A DNA stretch of 64,000 nt from positions 372,001 through 436,000 of the forward strand of contig NZ_AUGX01000008.1 in the NCBI RefSeq assembly GCF_000422885.1, given 5' to 3'. The notes below the pieces were generated by a model. That model ran no database searches. It was not told the origin of the DNA and was given only the letters and a program-made list of their open reading frames with translations. The translations under genes and the position numbers were made by a program. The DNA comes from Ottowia thiooxydans DSM 14619. GTDB taxonomy: Bacteria; Pseudomonadota; Gammaproteobacteria; Burkholderiales; Burkholderiaceae_C. Shown here one piece after another: positions 27,551-38,700 of the stretch. How positions within the stretch are numbered: the first letter of the stretch is position 1; every line of letters starts with the position of its first letter.

Positions 27551-28465
27551 TCACTTCCGTTTGGAAGGCGGTGGTAGCGGCCAACCTCCAGCCGCAGGGC
27601 CTGCCGCTGCCTTCTTGGCCGCAGGCGCTTTGGCTACCGGTTTTTTGGCCACGGGCTTTTTAGCTGCGACTTTCTTGGCTGCTGGTGGTTTGGCCTTGAC
27701 AACCGCCTTCTTGATACCGGGCTTGTTGGTGGCTTTGCCAGCGCTCGGTGCAGGCGCAGTACCGGCCGATTTTGCAGCGGCTTTGGCGAGTGGTTCTTGA
27801 GACGCGACATCGCGCAAGGCGTCAGCGGCAATTTGCTGAAACTGCTGCGTCAGCGCTCCCCACCATTGCATGGGATCAGCCACTGCAGGAGCTTGCGCTT
27901 CGTGGGTCGCTGCGGCTTTCTTGGAGCGCGCAGCAGGTGCGGGTGCGGGCGCTTGCACGGGCTCTTCTTCCAGCTCGTCTTCTAACTCTTCTTCTGGCTC
28001 AAGCTCTGGCTCCGGTTCGGAAGCTGGGGGCGAAACAGTGCTGGCTGGTGGAGTAACACCGAAAGGCCACGGCTGAGGAGACGCGGCTGGAGCGGCTGGA
28101 GCCGAGGTGCCGGAGTTGGAAGGTTGATCGGGTGCCGTAGGAATGGTGAACGCCTTGGCCACTTCGGCCATGCTCATGTTCATACCGGCCAAGGTAGCCA
28201 AGGTCATTTTCTGCACTTCCAGCGCCTGTACGGTCGCCTTTAGTGCGGTGGCGTTCTGCTCAAGCCAGAACAGCACCGCCTTCAATTCCTTGATGCGCTT
28301 GTCCAGCTCTTCCACGCTCACCGTGGGAGCCACCCAGTTTCCCAGCCCGGATAAGGGCGACGCTGCGCCCTTGCCCGCGGCCGCCTGGCCGCTCGCGAGA
28401 TTCTTTAAAAAGTCGAAACCGGGAATGAATTTGCCGAATGCAGATACGCCGGAGTCATCATTCAT
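27551..28465 (-). CDS. phaM: Polyhydroxybutyrate granule protein PhaM
   Basis: This 304-residue protein resembles PhaM of Cupriavidus, which binds the PHB synthase, activates it, and ties granules to DNA. The conserved core at about 10-110 reads FGKFIPGFDFL, then WVAPTVSVEELDKRIKELKA and EVQKMTLATLAGMNMSMAEV. The C-terminal third is a lysine-alanine-proline tail with AKKPVAKK repeats like histone H1, fitting DNA binding. The start at 28465 has an AAAGG ribosome site; an ATG 21 bases upstream is less well placed. It implies the organism stores PHB. Confidence 0.9.
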   Translation of the reverse strand: MNDDSGVSAFGKFIPGFDFLKNLASGQAAAGKGAASPLSGLGNWVAPTVSVEELDKRIKELKAVLFWLEQNATALKATVQALEVQKMTLATLAGMNMSMAEVAKAFTIPTAPDQPSNSGTSAPAAPAASPQPWPFGVTPPASTVSPPASEPEPELEPEEELEDELEEEPVQAPAPAPAARSKKAAATHEAQAPAVADPMQWWGALTQQFQQIAADALRDVASQEPLAKAAAKSAGTAPAPSAGKATNKPGIKKAVVKAKPPAAKKVAAKKPVAKKPVAKAPAAKKAAAGPAAGGWPLPPPSKRK

Positions 28466-28625
28466 GGCAGCGCCTTTCGAATTCATGGAATGAATGGGGC
28501 GCCGCGAATGCCCTTCACGCGACGCGCATACAGCTTACCCGAAACCAGGGCGGTGGCGCCCATGATTCCGTGGATTTGGAGCGTAAGCTCCAGAAAGAGC
28601 ACTAAAGCGGTGGGTGCGTCGAGGA

Positions 28626-29435
28626 TCAGTACTTGGGCGCCCGCCGCTCGCGCAGCGAGGCCACGCCTTCCTGCACGTCTGGTCCGCCAAAACCCATGAA
28701 CTCCAGTGCGAGCGAGGTGTCGAAACTCGGGCCAGCTTGCCGGTACCAGTTGTTGAGGGAGTATTTGGTCCAGCGGATGGCCGTCTGGCTGCCTGCGGCC
28801 AGCTTGTCTGCGACCTCGTAGGCTTTGTCTAGTAGCTGCGCGTCATCCACAGCCAGTGACACCAGGCCAATGCGTTCAGCCTCTTCGCCGGTCACCGCCT
28901 CGCAGAGCATCAAGTAGTACTTGGCCTTGGCCATCCCGCAGAGCAGCGGCCAGCAAATGGCAGCATGGTCGCCAGCGGCTACGCCCAATCGCGTATGGCC
29001 ATCAACGATTTTTGCGGTCTTGGCGGCGATGGAAATATCAGCCAGTAACCCGGCCACCAATCCTGCACCCACTGCCGGGCCATGCATGGCGCTGACAATG
29101 GGCTTGTCGCAGTTGATGACGTTGTAGACCAGATCGCGCGCTTCCTTCCAGACACGGGTGCGAACCGCGAAGTCGTTGGCCATATCCTGAACCAGAGCCA
29201 GATCTCCGCCGCCCGAAAAACCCATGCCCTCGCCGCGCAGCACCACGGCCCGCACCGTGTCGTCTTTGTCTACATCGCGCCAGATCTCGCTCAGCTCCCA
29301 ATGACCATCATGGGCGGCCGTGGGCAGCTTGCCATTGGTGGCTCTCATTTGCAGGTCAATCACGGCATTGTCTTTGCCGCGGCGCGTGATGTTGAGCGTT
29401 TTGTAGCGGCTGTAATCAATAGGGGGGTTGCTCAT
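28626..29435 (-). CDS. Enoyl-CoA hydratase/isomerase family protein
   Basis: This 269-residue crotonase-fold protein has the first oxyanion segment [15 protein letters not shown] and the second in [38 protein letters not shown] and [13 protein letters not shown] complete the fold. Members hydrate or isomerise enoyl-CoA thioesters in fatty-acid or aromatic breakdown; the substrate is not clear. I start at 29435 because AAAGGAGAT lies six bases before that ATG; the frame extends upstream to 29618 without support. It diverges from the MFS gene. Confidence 0.9.
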   Translation of the reverse strand: MSNPPIDYSRYKTLNITRRGKDNAVIDLQMRATNGKLPTAAHDGHWELSEIWRDVDKDDTVRAVVLRGEGMGFSGGGDLALVQDMANDFAVRTRVWKEARDLVYNVINCDKPIVSAMHGPAVGAGLVAGLLADISIAAKTAKIVDGHTRLGVAAGDHAAICWPLLCGMAKAKYYLMLCEAVTGEEAERIGLVSLAVDDAQLLDKAYEVADKLAAGSQTAIRWTKYSLNNWYRQAGPSFDTSLALEFMGFGGPDVQEGVASLRERRAPKY

Positions 29436-29627
29436 GCGGATCTCCTTTGGTTCTAAGAATGTGTTTATCTTCCATGCACACCCAACATGGTAGCGGCCCC
29501 GCAAGTACCTCGGGTATACCTTGAATGCGCGCCCTGGATCAGTGCTCCGGCGACAATCAGACGCGAACCCGACTTCCCCCGCCTGCGCACCCGCATCGTA
29601 AGCACTCTCTCGGGTCAACCTGCGCCT

Positions 29628-30851
29628 ATGTCACCGCCTGCCGCCCCGCCTTCTCCTCCATCGCCCGAATTTTCTCTCCGGCGAATCGCAGTGCCCGCCT
29701 TCGGCCCGTCGCTGCTGTTCGGGGTAGGTGAAGGGGCCATCTTGCCCATCATCCCGCTGACAGCGCGGGATCTCGGGGCATCGGTGGCGCAGGCCGCCCT
29801 CATGATCGCGTTGATCAGCATCGGCTCGCTGCTCAACAACATTCCCGCATCGCTGATCACCATGCGTTGGGGCGAACGCTGGGCCATCGTGGGCGCGGGT
29901 TTCTGGAGCGTCCTCGGCATGCTCCTGTGCTTTGGCACCTCGCATCTGGGTCTCTTCGCGGCCGGGTGTTTCATGGTGGGCATGTCGCAAGCCATCTACA
30001 ACCTGGCCCGCCAGAGCTACCTGACAGAGGCCGTGCCTATCGCTTACCGTGCACGCGCACTGTCGACTCTGGGTGGCGTGATGCGCATCGGGATGTTTGT
30101 CGGCCCTTTCCTGGCGGCGGCTGCCATACACGCCTTTGGCCTCGGTGCGGCTTATGCCATTGGCGTCGCAGGAGCAGCCAGTGCAGCGATCATTGCGCTG
30201 CGCATTCCCGATCTGGTGGCACCACCGCTTCCCGCTGGCCAAGCCCCGCCGGCCGCAGTGACGATGATCTCCACCTTGCGAGACCATCGCCGTGTGTTCC
30301 TCACCATCGGACTGGGCGTGCTGCTGGTCAGTGCCGTGCGAGCCTCACGACAAGCTGTGATACCGCTTTGGGCCGAACACCTGGCCTTGGCTCCGGCTGC
30401 AGCTTCCCTGATTTATGGCCTGGCCGGTGGCATTGACATGCTGGTGTTTTATCCGGCCGGAAAGGTCATGGACCAAAAGGGCAGGCGTTGGGTGGCTGTG
30501 CCTTCGATGGTGATCATGGGTGTGGCCATGCTACTCATGCCCCTGACATCAGGCTTTTGGCTACTGCTGCTGGTGTCTCTGGCGATTGGGTTTGGCAACG
30601 GCATAGGCTCCGGCATGATCATGACGCTAGGCGCCGACCATTCCCCCAGACATGGCCGCGCCCACTTTTTGGGCATTTGGCGGCTCATGGCCGACATAGG
30701 CGCTTCATCCGGGCCGGTGTTGCTCTCCATCCTGGCGGGCAGCCTTTCACTAGCTGCAGGGATCGCCATCACGGGCGGGCTCGCCTTCATAGCGGCCGGG
30801 GCCTTGGCACGTTGGGTGCCTTCCGGCACACCTTCTCAGCGCGACGGGTGA
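29628..30851 (+). CDS. MFS transporter
   Basis: This 407-residue protein has 11-12 hydrophobic segments and Major Facilitator hallmarks: [15 protein letters not shown] in the loop after helix 2, and a second-half counterpart [17 protein letters not shown]. The proline-rich first 20 residues are cytoplasmic. The start at 29628 ([11 protein letters not shown]) was chosen over one at 29487 since the extra 47 residues look untranslated. It resembles drug or sugar efflux members, but the cargo cannot be named. It converges on the fumarylacetoacetate hydrolase gene. Confidence 0.87.
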   Translation: MSPPAAPPSPPSPEFSLRRIAVPAFGPSLLFGVGEGAILPIIPLTARDLGASVAQAALMIALISIGSLLNNIPASLITMRWGERWAIVGAGFWSVLGMLLCFGTSHLGLFAAGCFMVGMSQAIYNLARQSYLTEAVPIAYRARALSTLGGVMRIGMFVGPFLAAAAIHAFGLGAAYAIGVAGAASAAIIALRIPDLVAPPLPAGQAPPAAVTMISTLRDHRRVFLTIGLGVLLVSAVRASRQAVIPLWAEHLALAPAAASLIYGLAGGIDMLVFYPAGKVMDQKGRRWVAVPSMVIMGVAMLLMPLTSGFWLLLLVSLAIGFGNGIGSGMIMTLGADHSPRHGRAHFLGIWRLMADIGASSGPVLLSILAGSLSLAAGIAITGGLAFIAAGALARWVPSGTPSQRDG

Positions 30852-30891
30852 CCAGGCAAGAAGCCTATGCCACCCTGCCTTGAAACGCTGT

Positions 30892-31899
30892 TTATTCGAA
30901 CCCCTTGACTTCCTGCTCAATCGCGCCAAAAACCGAGTGGCCGTTTTTGCCCTTGATCTCCATGCGTATGGTGTCGCCCGCTTTCAAGTAGTCGGTCTTG
31001 GGCGCGCCATTTTGGAGAAACTCCATGGCGCGCTTTTCGGCAATGGAGCCATACCCTTTTGGCCAGTCGCGGCGCCCATCTTCCTCGGCGCCCTGGTTGC
31101 TCACCGCGCCACTGCCGATGATGCTTCCCGCGCCCAGAGGCCGTGTCTTGGCGGCATGTGCGATCAATTGCCCAAAATGGAAGTGCATCTCGGGGCCTGT
31201 TTCGCAAAGGCCTATCTTGCGTCCATTCCAGGTGCTTTGCAGTGTCAGGTGCACACGGCCTTCTTGCCAGGCATCACCGAGCTCATCAGGGGTCACAGCG
31301 ACTGGACTGAATGCAGTGGCCGGTTTTCCACGCAGATAACCGAAACCCTTGGGGAGTTCGTGCGAAATGACCACTCGAAGACTCACGTCGTTGGCCAGCA
31401 TCACCAGACGCACTGCGTCCAGGCTGTTTTCTTCGGTGCAGCCCATGGGCACATCGCCCGTGATGACGGCGATTCCCGCACCGAAATCAATTCCCCACTC
31501 CTCGCGCATGCCAACGATGGCATCGCAAGGCCCCAGCAAATGATCACTGCCGCCTTGGTACATCAGTGGTTCGGTCAAATGGCCGCCGGGCAATTCAGTG
31601 CCGCGTGATGCATGCTCCAATTCCACGTGGCTGAGGTAGGCCGAGCTGCTCAACCATTGATAGGCACGGGGCAACGGCGCCATGCATTGACGCGGATCGA
31701 ACGCGAAAGCGTGGCGGCTCCGGCCAGTGTTGAGCGCGTGAGACAAATCCTGCAGCTGAGGAGAAAAGAAGTTCCAGTCGTCCAGTACCTGCTGCAGGCT
31801 GCTGGCGATGCCGGTCGCATAATGGGCTGACTGTAGATCGTGCGAGACGACCAGCAGTTGCCCGTTGCGCGAGCCATCCTTGTAGGTTGCCAGTTTCAT
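30892..31899 (-). CDS. Fumarylacetoacetate hydrolase family protein
   Basis: This 335-residue FAH-fold hydrolase probably cleaves a carbon-carbon bond of a dioxo acid in aromatic breakdown, perhaps fumarylacetoacetate from tyrosine. Metal-binding and active-site stretches include EEWGIDFGAGIAVITGDVPM, GFGYLRGKPATAFSPVAVTP and PLGAGSIIGSGAVSNQG, in the order seen in this family. Length fits the single-domain FahA-like group rather than eukaryotic FAH. No other tyrosine-catabolism gene is nearby, so substrate is open. Confidence 0.9.
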   Translation of the reverse strand: MKLATYKDGSRNGQLLVVSHDLQSAHYATGIASSLQQVLDDWNFFSPQLQDLSHALNTGRSRHAFAFDPRQCMAPLPRAYQWLSSSAYLSHVELEHASRGTELPGGHLTEPLMYQGGSDHLLGPCDAIVGMREEWGIDFGAGIAVITGDVPMGCTEENSLDAVRLVMLANDVSLRVVISHELPKGFGYLRGKPATAFSPVAVTPDELGDAWQEGRVHLTLQSTWNGRKIGLCETGPEMHFHFGQLIAHAAKTRPLGAGSIIGSGAVSNQGAEEDGRRDWPKGYGSIAEKRAMEFLQNGAPKTDYLKAGDTIRMEIKGKNGHSVFGAIEQEVKGFE

Positions 31900-32149
31900 G
31901 AGTTATTAGGGGAAATTGTGGGGTGCGCTATGCGATGTGAGCATGGCATGCTCGCTGAACCCGCCTAGAAGAGGCCTTGAAACATTCTATTGCAGGGGCT
32001 TGGTGAGCCAGGTGCCTCTTAGAACAGTGACCGGAATTTCTGCAATAAAAGCAGAGATGCAGGAAAAACCCGTCCTCCTTGAATTGTGCTCACACGTTCT
32101 TATATGTGGGTATAGCCTTGAACCTTGCACCGAAAGGAGCCGTCGCTCA

Positions 32150-32431
32150 ATGAACACTCTCTACGATTCGGAATCCTTCGCGGTTGTCCATCTCTTGCCA
32201 GAAGAACCTCAAGGTGCGGATGTGCCCGCAGGAACCCCCACGCTCGCACGCCATGGGTTCGAGATCGTCGACAAGCGTTCAGGCAAGGAAGTCTACCTGG
32301 ATGGTTTGTGGGCGGAACTGTTCCAGCGGCGTATCTCTGCATGGCAGGAAAACACGCCCACGCAGGAAGAAGTTGAAGACACGCTTGAAGGGTATGCAGA
32401 ATTGGCGCAAAACCCTGTCATTCTTCATTGA
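32150..32431 (+). CDS. DUF3567 family protein
   Basis: This 93-residue protein begins MNTLYDSESFAVVHLLPEE and contains RHGFEIVDKRSGKEVYLDG, LWAELFQRRISAWQ and a C-terminal acidic helix ending LAQNPVILH. These match DUF3567, a small cytosolic family of unknown role largely confined to Burkholderiales. The start at 32150 follows AAAGGAG by nine bases; the longer frame to 31916 crosses an apparent promoter region. It stands alone between convergent and divergent neighbours. Confidence 0.85.
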   Translation: MNTLYDSESFAVVHLLPEEPQGADVPAGTPTLARHGFEIVDKRSGKEVYLDGLWAELFQRRISAWQENTPTQEEVEDTLEGYAELAQNPVILH

Positions 32432-32468
32432 ACCTGGCGGGCACACCTTACTAGAGCCAAAATAGACG

Positions 32469-33563
32469 TTAAGAAATTTTCATTAGCCAACGTCGATAAA
32501 TGGGCTCTGCCAAAACCAGCACGGCCACCAGGCGGCACACCTGAAAGGCTGTGACTACTGGCGCGCCGAGCTGCAGCACTTTAGCGGTAATGGCCATCTC
32601 AGTGATGCCACCAGGTGCCGTGGCGAGAATGAGTGTGACTGGATGCAGACCCGTCATTTTGGCCAGGGCCAGTGCGAACAGGCCGCTCAAAAAAATCATG
32701 GCCAGCGCGCCTATGGCTGAAGACAGCAGCCAACGCGGCGCCGCATGCAGAAACTCACGTGAAAAACGTACTCCGAGACTGACGCCAATCACCAGTTGAG
32801 CTGCGTTAGAAAGCCAGCCAGGCACCGATGAAAAATGCAGGCCCAACATGGTGAGCAGCATGGCCGCCAGAAGTGGGCCAAGAAACCAGGGATTAGGCCT
32901 GCCAGCCAACCGCATCAGCCAGGCTCCGACCCCGGTCGCCAACGCAAGCCAAAGCAAGCCCGGCCACTCCGCCACGCGTAACGCCGCCGGATTCATCTCC
33001 AGGCTGGTCAGGTTCCAGTACTGCTTGGCCCATTGCATGGCAAAAGGAATGACCAACACCACGACAGCCATCCGCACGCTGTGGGCAGCAGCCACCAGAT
33101 CGACGCGCGCACCCGCGCGCTCGGAAAGCAAAGTCATCTCCGAAGCGCCGCCAATGGCGCTGGCGAAATAGCTGGTAGCGCGCATAGACCCGAGCGTGTC
33201 TGCCGGCATGCGGTGGGCATGTATGCGGTGCAAACAGACGCCGAACGCCATGCCCAGCACCAAGGCCCACACCACCCCTAGCGCCACAGCCCACCAAAGC
33301 CCTAGCATAAGCTCCGCCACCTCTCGGGTGAAATACAGGCCCAGCGCGGCGCCAATGGCCCATTGACCCGCATTGCGAAAAGTAGCTGAACTGGCCGTCG
33401 GCAGCGCGGCCATGGAAGCGAAAGCCGTAGCAAGCAAGGGGCCTATCATCCAGGGAATCGGTACGTGCAGCCACGTGCACAGCAGCGCAGCGGCCCATGC
33501 GAGCAACAGCGTCAAAGCTATGCGCATCAGGCGTGCTGAATCAAATCGGAAATGCGGTTTCAT
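32469..33563 (-). CDS. AbrB family (PF05145) membrane transporter-like protein
   Basis: This 364-residue protein has about ten membrane helices in two repeated halves, each with the pattern IGPLLA / GPLLAAML, GAALGLYFTREV versus GVSLGVRFSREF, and GGASEM versus PGGITEMA. Proteins of this family are often mislabelled ammonia monooxygenase or AbrB regulators, but the fold is a transporter-like inverted repeat of unknown cargo. The start at 33563 (MKPHFRFDSA) leaves 21 bases to the divergent chaN gene; the longer frame upstream overlaps chaN and is rejected. Confidence 0.87.
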   Translation of the reverse strand: MKPHFRFDSARLMRIALTLLLAWAAALLCTWLHVPIPWMIGPLLATAFASMAALPTASSATFRNAGQWAIGAALGLYFTREVAELMLGLWWAVALGVVWALVLGMAFGVCLHRIHAHRMPADTLGSMRATSYFASAIGGASEMTLLSERAGARVDLVAAAHSVRMAVVVLVIPFAMQWAKQYWNLTSLEMNPAALRVAEWPGLLWLALATGVGAWLMRLAGRPNPWFLGPLLAAMLLTMLGLHFSSVPGWLSNAAQLVIGVSLGVRFSREFLHAAPRWLLSSAIGALAMIFLSGLFALALAKMTGLHPVTLILATAPGGITEMAITAKVLQLGAPVVTAFQVCRLVAVLVLAEPIYRRWLMKIS

Positions 33564-33584
33564 GAGCCAAGTAGTATCGCCTTC

Positions 33585-34463
33585 ATGAACCGCCGCCTCC
33601 TCCCCCTCTTGACCACCGTGCTCGCCAGCCTGATGCTCACCGCCTGTGGCCATGCCCCCACCGCCCACCCCTGGACCGCAGCAGAGCAAGCGCAACTGAC
33701 TGCCCTGCTCCCAACCGACGCCCTGCTGCTGGGTGAACAGCACGATGCTCCGGAGCATCATCAATTGGAACGGCAGGTGGTCGAATGGCTGGCGCAGCGC
33801 GGCGCCCTCGCCGCGGTGGCGATGGAAATGGCTCCCCGCGGCAAGGACACCCGTGCGCTGTCATCCCACGCCACCGATCTGGAAGTGCGCGCTGCACTGG
33901 ACTGGAACGATGCGGGCTGGCCTTGGAAAACCTACGGCCCCGTGGTGATGGCGGCGGTGAAAGCCGGCGTTCCCGTGCTTGGAGCCAATCTCCCCACCGC
34001 GCAGCAACGCTCGGCTATGCGTGACACTTCCCTGGACGCCCGCCTGTCACCAAGCGCCCTGGCCACGCAGCAGCAACGCATTCGCGATGGCCATTGCGAT
34101 CTGCTGCCTCCCGCTCAAATCTTGCCAATGACCCGGATACAAATAGCGCGCGATTTAGCGATGGCCCACACCGTGGTCGAGGCCCGGAAAGCGGGCCATA
34201 CCGTGCTTTTAGTCGCTGGTAACGGCCACGTCGAACGTGCGCTAGGCGTTCCGGCGCATCTGCCTGCAGACTTGAGCGTCAAAGTGATTTCGGCGCTGGC
34301 GGGGCAGGCTCCGACTCAGGCCGGCGCGCAAACCACCGCTCCAGTACGCACTGCGGCTGATCTGATCTGGCCCACGCCACCCCTCCCCCCCAAAGACTAT
34401 TGCGCTCAGATCCGGGACTCAGTTCCATCCAAGCCGGCGACAGCCAATCCCCTGAAACCTTGA
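33585..34463 (+). CDS. ChaN family lipoprotein
   Basis: This 292-residue protein begins with a lipoprotein signal ending LMLTACG, so it should be lipid-anchored at Cys21. The ChaN core has LLLGEQHDAPEHH near 48, then AMEMAPRGKD, LDWNDAGWPWKTYGPVV and a later VAGNGHVERALGVP. ChaN homologues in Campylobacter bind two haem groups and may take part in iron uptake. The start at 33585 places the signal at the N-terminus. The C-terminal 50 residues are proline-rich and extend past the usual fold. Confidence 0.87.
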   Translation: MNRRLLPLLTTVLASLMLTACGHAPTAHPWTAAEQAQLTALLPTDALLLGEQHDAPEHHQLERQVVEWLAQRGALAAVAMEMAPRGKDTRALSSHATDLEVRAALDWNDAGWPWKTYGPVVMAAVKAGVPVLGANLPTAQQRSAMRDTSLDARLSPSALATQQQRIRDGHCDLLPPAQILPMTRIQIARDLAMAHTVVEARKAGHTVLLVAGNGHVERALGVPAHLPADLSVKVISALAGQAPTQAGAQTTAPVRTAADLIWPTPPLPPKDYCAQIRDSVPSKPATANPLKP

Positions 34464-34531
34464 AATGGCTCGTAAATGGTTCGTGAAGTGGCCTTCAGCA
34501 CTGTCATGAGAGCCCTGCGACAATCGAAACA

Positions 34532-35380
34532 ATGCAAGATACTTACACACTAACCCTTTCGTGCCCCGACCGCAGGGGTATCGTGCACGCCGTTTCCGGA
34601 TTTTTGCTAGAGCGCGGTGGCAATATTGAAGAAGCCGCCCAGTTCAACGATGCAGATACGGGGCTTTTTTTCATGCGTGTGCAGTTCCGCAGCGAGCAAA
34701 TCGGAGCGGATGAGTTGCGCAAGCAACTGGAGACGCTCGCTGGCCCGTTCGACATGCGCTGGCAATTGCACGCGCTGGCCCAGCCCATGCGATGCGTGAT
34801 CATGGTCAGCCGGGAAGGCCACTGCCTCAACGACCTCCTGTTCCGCTGGAAAAGCGGTCTCCTCCCGTTGGATATTCGCGCCATCGTCAGCAACCATCGC
34901 GATTTCTATCAATTGGCGGCCAGCTACAACGTGCCGTTTCATCATGTTGCCATGAACAAGGCTGACAAGGCCCAAACCGAGGCCCGGCAGATGGAAATCA
35001 TTGACGGCGAGGGGGCCGAGTTAGTGGTGCTGGCGCGCTACATGCAGATTCTGTCTGACGATATGTGCCGCAAGCTCTCCGGCAGAGCCATCAATATTCA
35101 TCACAGTTTTCTGCCCAGCTTTAAAGGCGCCAAGCCCTACTACCAAGCGCATGATCGGGGCGTGAAGCTGATAGGTGCCACAGCGCACTACGTGACGGCC
35201 GAGTTGGATGAAGGCCCGATCATCGAGCAGGATGTGGCGCGCGTGGATCACACCTATACAGTGGAAGATCTCACTGCCGCTGGTCGCGACACGGAAAGCC
35301 AGGTGCTGGCACGTGCGGTGAAGTGGCACAGTGAGCACCGCGTGCTTCTAAACGGTCACAAGACCGTGGTGTTTAAATAA
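34532..35380 (+). CDS. purU: Formyltetrahydrofolate deformylase
   Basis: This 282-residue enzyme hydrolyses 10-formyltetrahydrofolate to formate and tetrahydrofolate, supplying formate for purine synthesis and balancing the one-carbon pool. An N-terminal ACT domain (1-85: LTLSCPDRRGIVHAVSGFLL) senses glycine or methionine in E. coli. The hydrolase domain has the catalytic Asn-His-Asp set: NIHHSFLPSFKGAKPY, then GATAHYVTAELDEGPIIEQ. All are intact and the length is standard. Convergent repeats follow. Confidence 0.96.
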   Translation: MQDTYTLTLSCPDRRGIVHAVSGFLLERGGNIEEAAQFNDADTGLFFMRVQFRSEQIGADELRKQLETLAGPFDMRWQLHALAQPMRCVIMVSREGHCLNDLLFRWKSGLLPLDIRAIVSNHRDFYQLAASYNVPFHHVAMNKADKAQTEARQMEIIDGEGAELVVLARYMQILSDDMCRKLSGRAINIHHSFLPSFKGAKPYYQAHDRGVKLIGATAHYVTAELDEGPIIEQDVARVDHTYTVEDLTAAGRDTESQVLARAVKWHSEHRVLLNGHKTVVFK

Positions 35381-35460
35381 AGCCCCCCCTGAGTCGCTGG
35401 CGCGCCTTCCCCCGGAGGGGGACGCCACTGGCGGCCTGGCAAAGCCAGCTCCGCGGTGGC
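35381..35460. repeat. GC-rich intergenic repeat after purU
   Basis: The first 80 bases past purU carry short inverted arms (CGCCTTCCCCC / GGAGGGGGACG and TGGCAAAGCCA) of the same type as the repeats at 50268-50342 and 57582-57680. They are non-coding. The rest of the 35381-35714 spacer holds only the terminator at 35627-35667. Confidence 0.6.
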
Positions 35461-35626
35461 CACGTATGGCTTGCTCCGCAGCCTCTCGATGGGGGTTCCT
35501 GGTCAGGAGTCCGTCCTTGGTGACGGCAATCCCTTCTCGTCCCTCCCCGTCGTCCTGCCGTCTCGCCATCCGGGGATGACGGAGAGAAGGAGAAGACGGC
35601 TCTCCACGAGACGCCTCAAGAAGCAC

Positions 35627-35667
35627 AAAACCCGCGCGGTCACTGAACGTGACAAGTGCGGGTTTTG
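35627..35667. terminator. Bidirectional terminator between purU and the repeat-protein gene
   Basis: AAAACCCGC at 35627-35635 pairs with GCGGGTTTT at 35658-35666, and GTCAC pairs with GTGAC around TGAAC inside. T-rich on one side and A-rich on the other, it fits terminating both convergent genes, purU and the gene ending at 35715. Confidence 0.8.
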
Positions 35668-35714
35668 CTATGTCGGCTACTTCAGTCGCCTCAGCTTAGG
35701 GCTGAAACTGAACC

Positions 35715-38700
35715 TCAGGCAGTGCGCCGCAGTACACGTGCACCCATCAGCGCCGCAGCGGCCGCCATCAGCAGCAGCATCCATTGATGCAGCGTGGGCA
35801 CTGGTGTGGGTGTCAACACGCTCGGAGCGGCGAGCTGCACAACGGCAAATGGGTCCGCGATGACGCCCGGCTGCGTGGTCTCGGAATCGCCCGCACCATC
35901 GTCAGTGACCGTAAAGCTCACCACCGTACGCCCGGCAGACACCAGCACGCCTGGGTTGAACCAGCTGCTGGCCTGGCCGCTGGCGGCTGGGCCCCATTTG
36001 AGCAATAGATTCTGAGCGGCCACAGCCTCCGGGTAGGTGATGGTGACTGTCAGCGTGTCGCCTGCGCATCCAGTGGCGCGGAAGGAAAACACTCCGTTTG
36101 GCAGCGTGGCTCCAGGATATTGCGCCTGCAAGCCCGTCAGCATCTGGCCAGTGGCCGCACCAAAACCAGTCTGCGCGGGGTCTATGGTGCAACTGACGCT
36201 GCCGCCGGTGATCGCCACCTGCACGTTACCGGGCACGCCAGGCATAGTGCCGCTCCAACTGGTGTTGGCCGATAGGCTGATGCTTTGGCTGGCATCAGGC
36301 GCAGGCTGCCACGCGCCACCGCCGCTTTGACGGGCCAGCACCGTGCAGGCACCGGAGCCAGTCATTGTGATCGTCGTGCCGCTGGCGGTACAAACGGCAG
36401 GTGTGGTGCTTTCATAGCTCACTGGCAAGCCTGAACTGGCCACCGCCACAGGATCAATCTCAAACGTGCTGCCCGCCACGAGGGCACGGCTAGCCACCGT
36501 TTGCGCCGGGAAGCTGATGCTTTGCGCAGCCAGCGTGGTAACCGTCCAGCGCATGACTGCAGCGATTCTGCCGTTCTCAAAATCCTGGTAGGCGACGTAG
36601 GGCTTGCCATCAGGGCCGAAAGCTAGTGAAGTGAACTGCGCGATACCCTCTGTGAAGCCGGCCACCCCCACCACCTCCCACCCCGTGCCCGCGCTGTTCA
36701 AACGCATCACACTGGCTTTGAGGCTATTGGCAGCGTCCAAATAAGCCACATAGGGCTTGCTATCAGGGCCGAAAGCCAGGGAAATGAAAGACGCCGCACC
36801 CGCCGAAAACCCTGCCGCACCTACTGCTTCCCACGCCGTACCCAAGCTGTTCAAACGCATCACGCTGGCTTTGTAGCTATTGTTAGGTTCCTGATAAGCC
36901 ACATAGGGCTTGCCATCAGGGCCAGGGCCGAAAGCCAGCGAAATGTATTGCGCCCAATCCGCCGAAAACCCTACTGCACCCACTACCTCCCACGCCGAGC
37001 CTGCGCTGTTCAAACGCATCACGCTGGCTTTGTCGCCATTGACGATGTCCCGATAAGCCACATAGGGCTTGCCATCAGGGCCGAAGGCCAGCGAGGGGAA
37101 ATACACCAAACCCGCCGAAAACCCTGCACTACCTACTAACTCCCATGCCGTGCCCAAACTGTTCAAACGCATCACGCTGGCTCGGCCGCCATTGGCACCG
37201 TCCGAATAAGCCACATAGGGCTTGCCATCAGGGCCGAAAGCCAGCGCGATGTAATCCTCCGCTGCGCCCGCCGAAAACCCTGCACCACCTACTGCCTCCC
37301 ACGCCGTGCCCAAGCTGTTCAAACGCATCACGCTGACTCGGTGGCCATGGGCACCGTCCGAATAAGCCACATAGGGCTTGCCATCAGGGCCGAAAGCCAG
37401 CTTGGGGTAATGCGCCTCACCCGCTGAAAACCCTGTCGCACCTACTGCCTCCCACGCCGTGCCCGCGCTGTTCAAACGCATCACGCTGGCTTTGTCCCCA
37501 TTAGTACCGTCCCGATAAGCCACATAGGGCTTGCCTTCAGGGCCGAAAGCTAGTGAAGTGAACTGCACCACCCCCATCGAGAACCCTGCCGCACCTACGG
37601 CCTCCCACGCCGTGCCTAGGCTGTTAAAAAGCATCACGCTGGCTTTGTCGCCATTGGCCTTGTCCAGATAAGCCACATAGGGCTTGCCATCAGGGCCGAA
37701 AGCCAGCGAGGTGTATAACGCCCCACCCGCTGAAAACCCTGCCCCACCTACTGCCTCCCACGCCGTGCCCGCGCTGTTCAAGCGCATCACGCTGGCTTTT
37801 TCGCCATTGGCGATGTCCTGATAAGCCACATAGGGCTGGCCGCCAGTGCCGAAAGCCAGCGAGGTGAAATACGCCTCACCCGCCGAAAATCCTGAGGCAC
37901 CTACCGCCTCCCACGCCGTGCCCAAGCTGTTCAAACGCATCACGCTGGCTTTGTTGCCATTGGCACCGTCCCGGTAAGCCACATAGGGCTTGCCATCAGG
38001 GCCGAAAGACAGCGAGGTGTAATTCGCCGCACCCGCCGAAAACCCGGCCCCACCTACCGCCTCCCACGCCGTGCCCAAGCTGTTCAAACGCATCACGCTG
38101 GCTTTGTCGCCATTGGCACCGTCCCGATAAGCCACATAGGGCTTGCCATCAGGGCCGAAAGACAGCGAGGTGTAATTCGCCGCACCCGCCGAAAACTCTA
38201 GCCCACCTACAGCCTCCCACGCCGTGCCCGCACTGTTCAAACGCATCACGCTGGCTTTGCTGCCATTGGCAACGGCCCAATAAGCCACATAGGGCTGGCC
38301 ATCAGGGCCGAAAGACAGCGAGGTGTCGTACGTCCCAGCCGCCGAAAACCCTGCCGCACCTACTGCCTCCCACGCGGTGCCCGCGCTGTTCAAACGCATC
38401 ACACTGGCTTTGTCGCCATTGGCATTGTCCCGATAAGCCACATACGGCTTGCCATCAGGGCCGAAAGACAGCGAGGTGTGAGACACCCAACCGTCTGAAA
38501 ACCCTGCCGCACCTACGGCCTCCCACGCAGTTCCCGCGCTGTTCAAACGCATCACGCTAGCTTTGCCGTCATTGGCACCGTCCTGATAAGCCACATAGGG
38601 CCTGCCATCAGGGCTGAAAGCCAGCGAGGTGTAAGCCGCCGCGCCTACGATCAACGGCGGCAACGCCCCTAACCGCTCCCACGGCCCCGTAGCCTGCGCA

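Noticed and set aside
32469-33563. Naming this gene AbrB transcription regulator or ammonia monooxygenase
   Set aside because: It is a ten-helix membrane protein with two repeated halves; both labels are known misannotations of this family.
36540-38630. Possible CRISPR-like array
   Set aside because: The regular units are 153-bp coding repeats of one protein and have no short repeat-spacer pattern.
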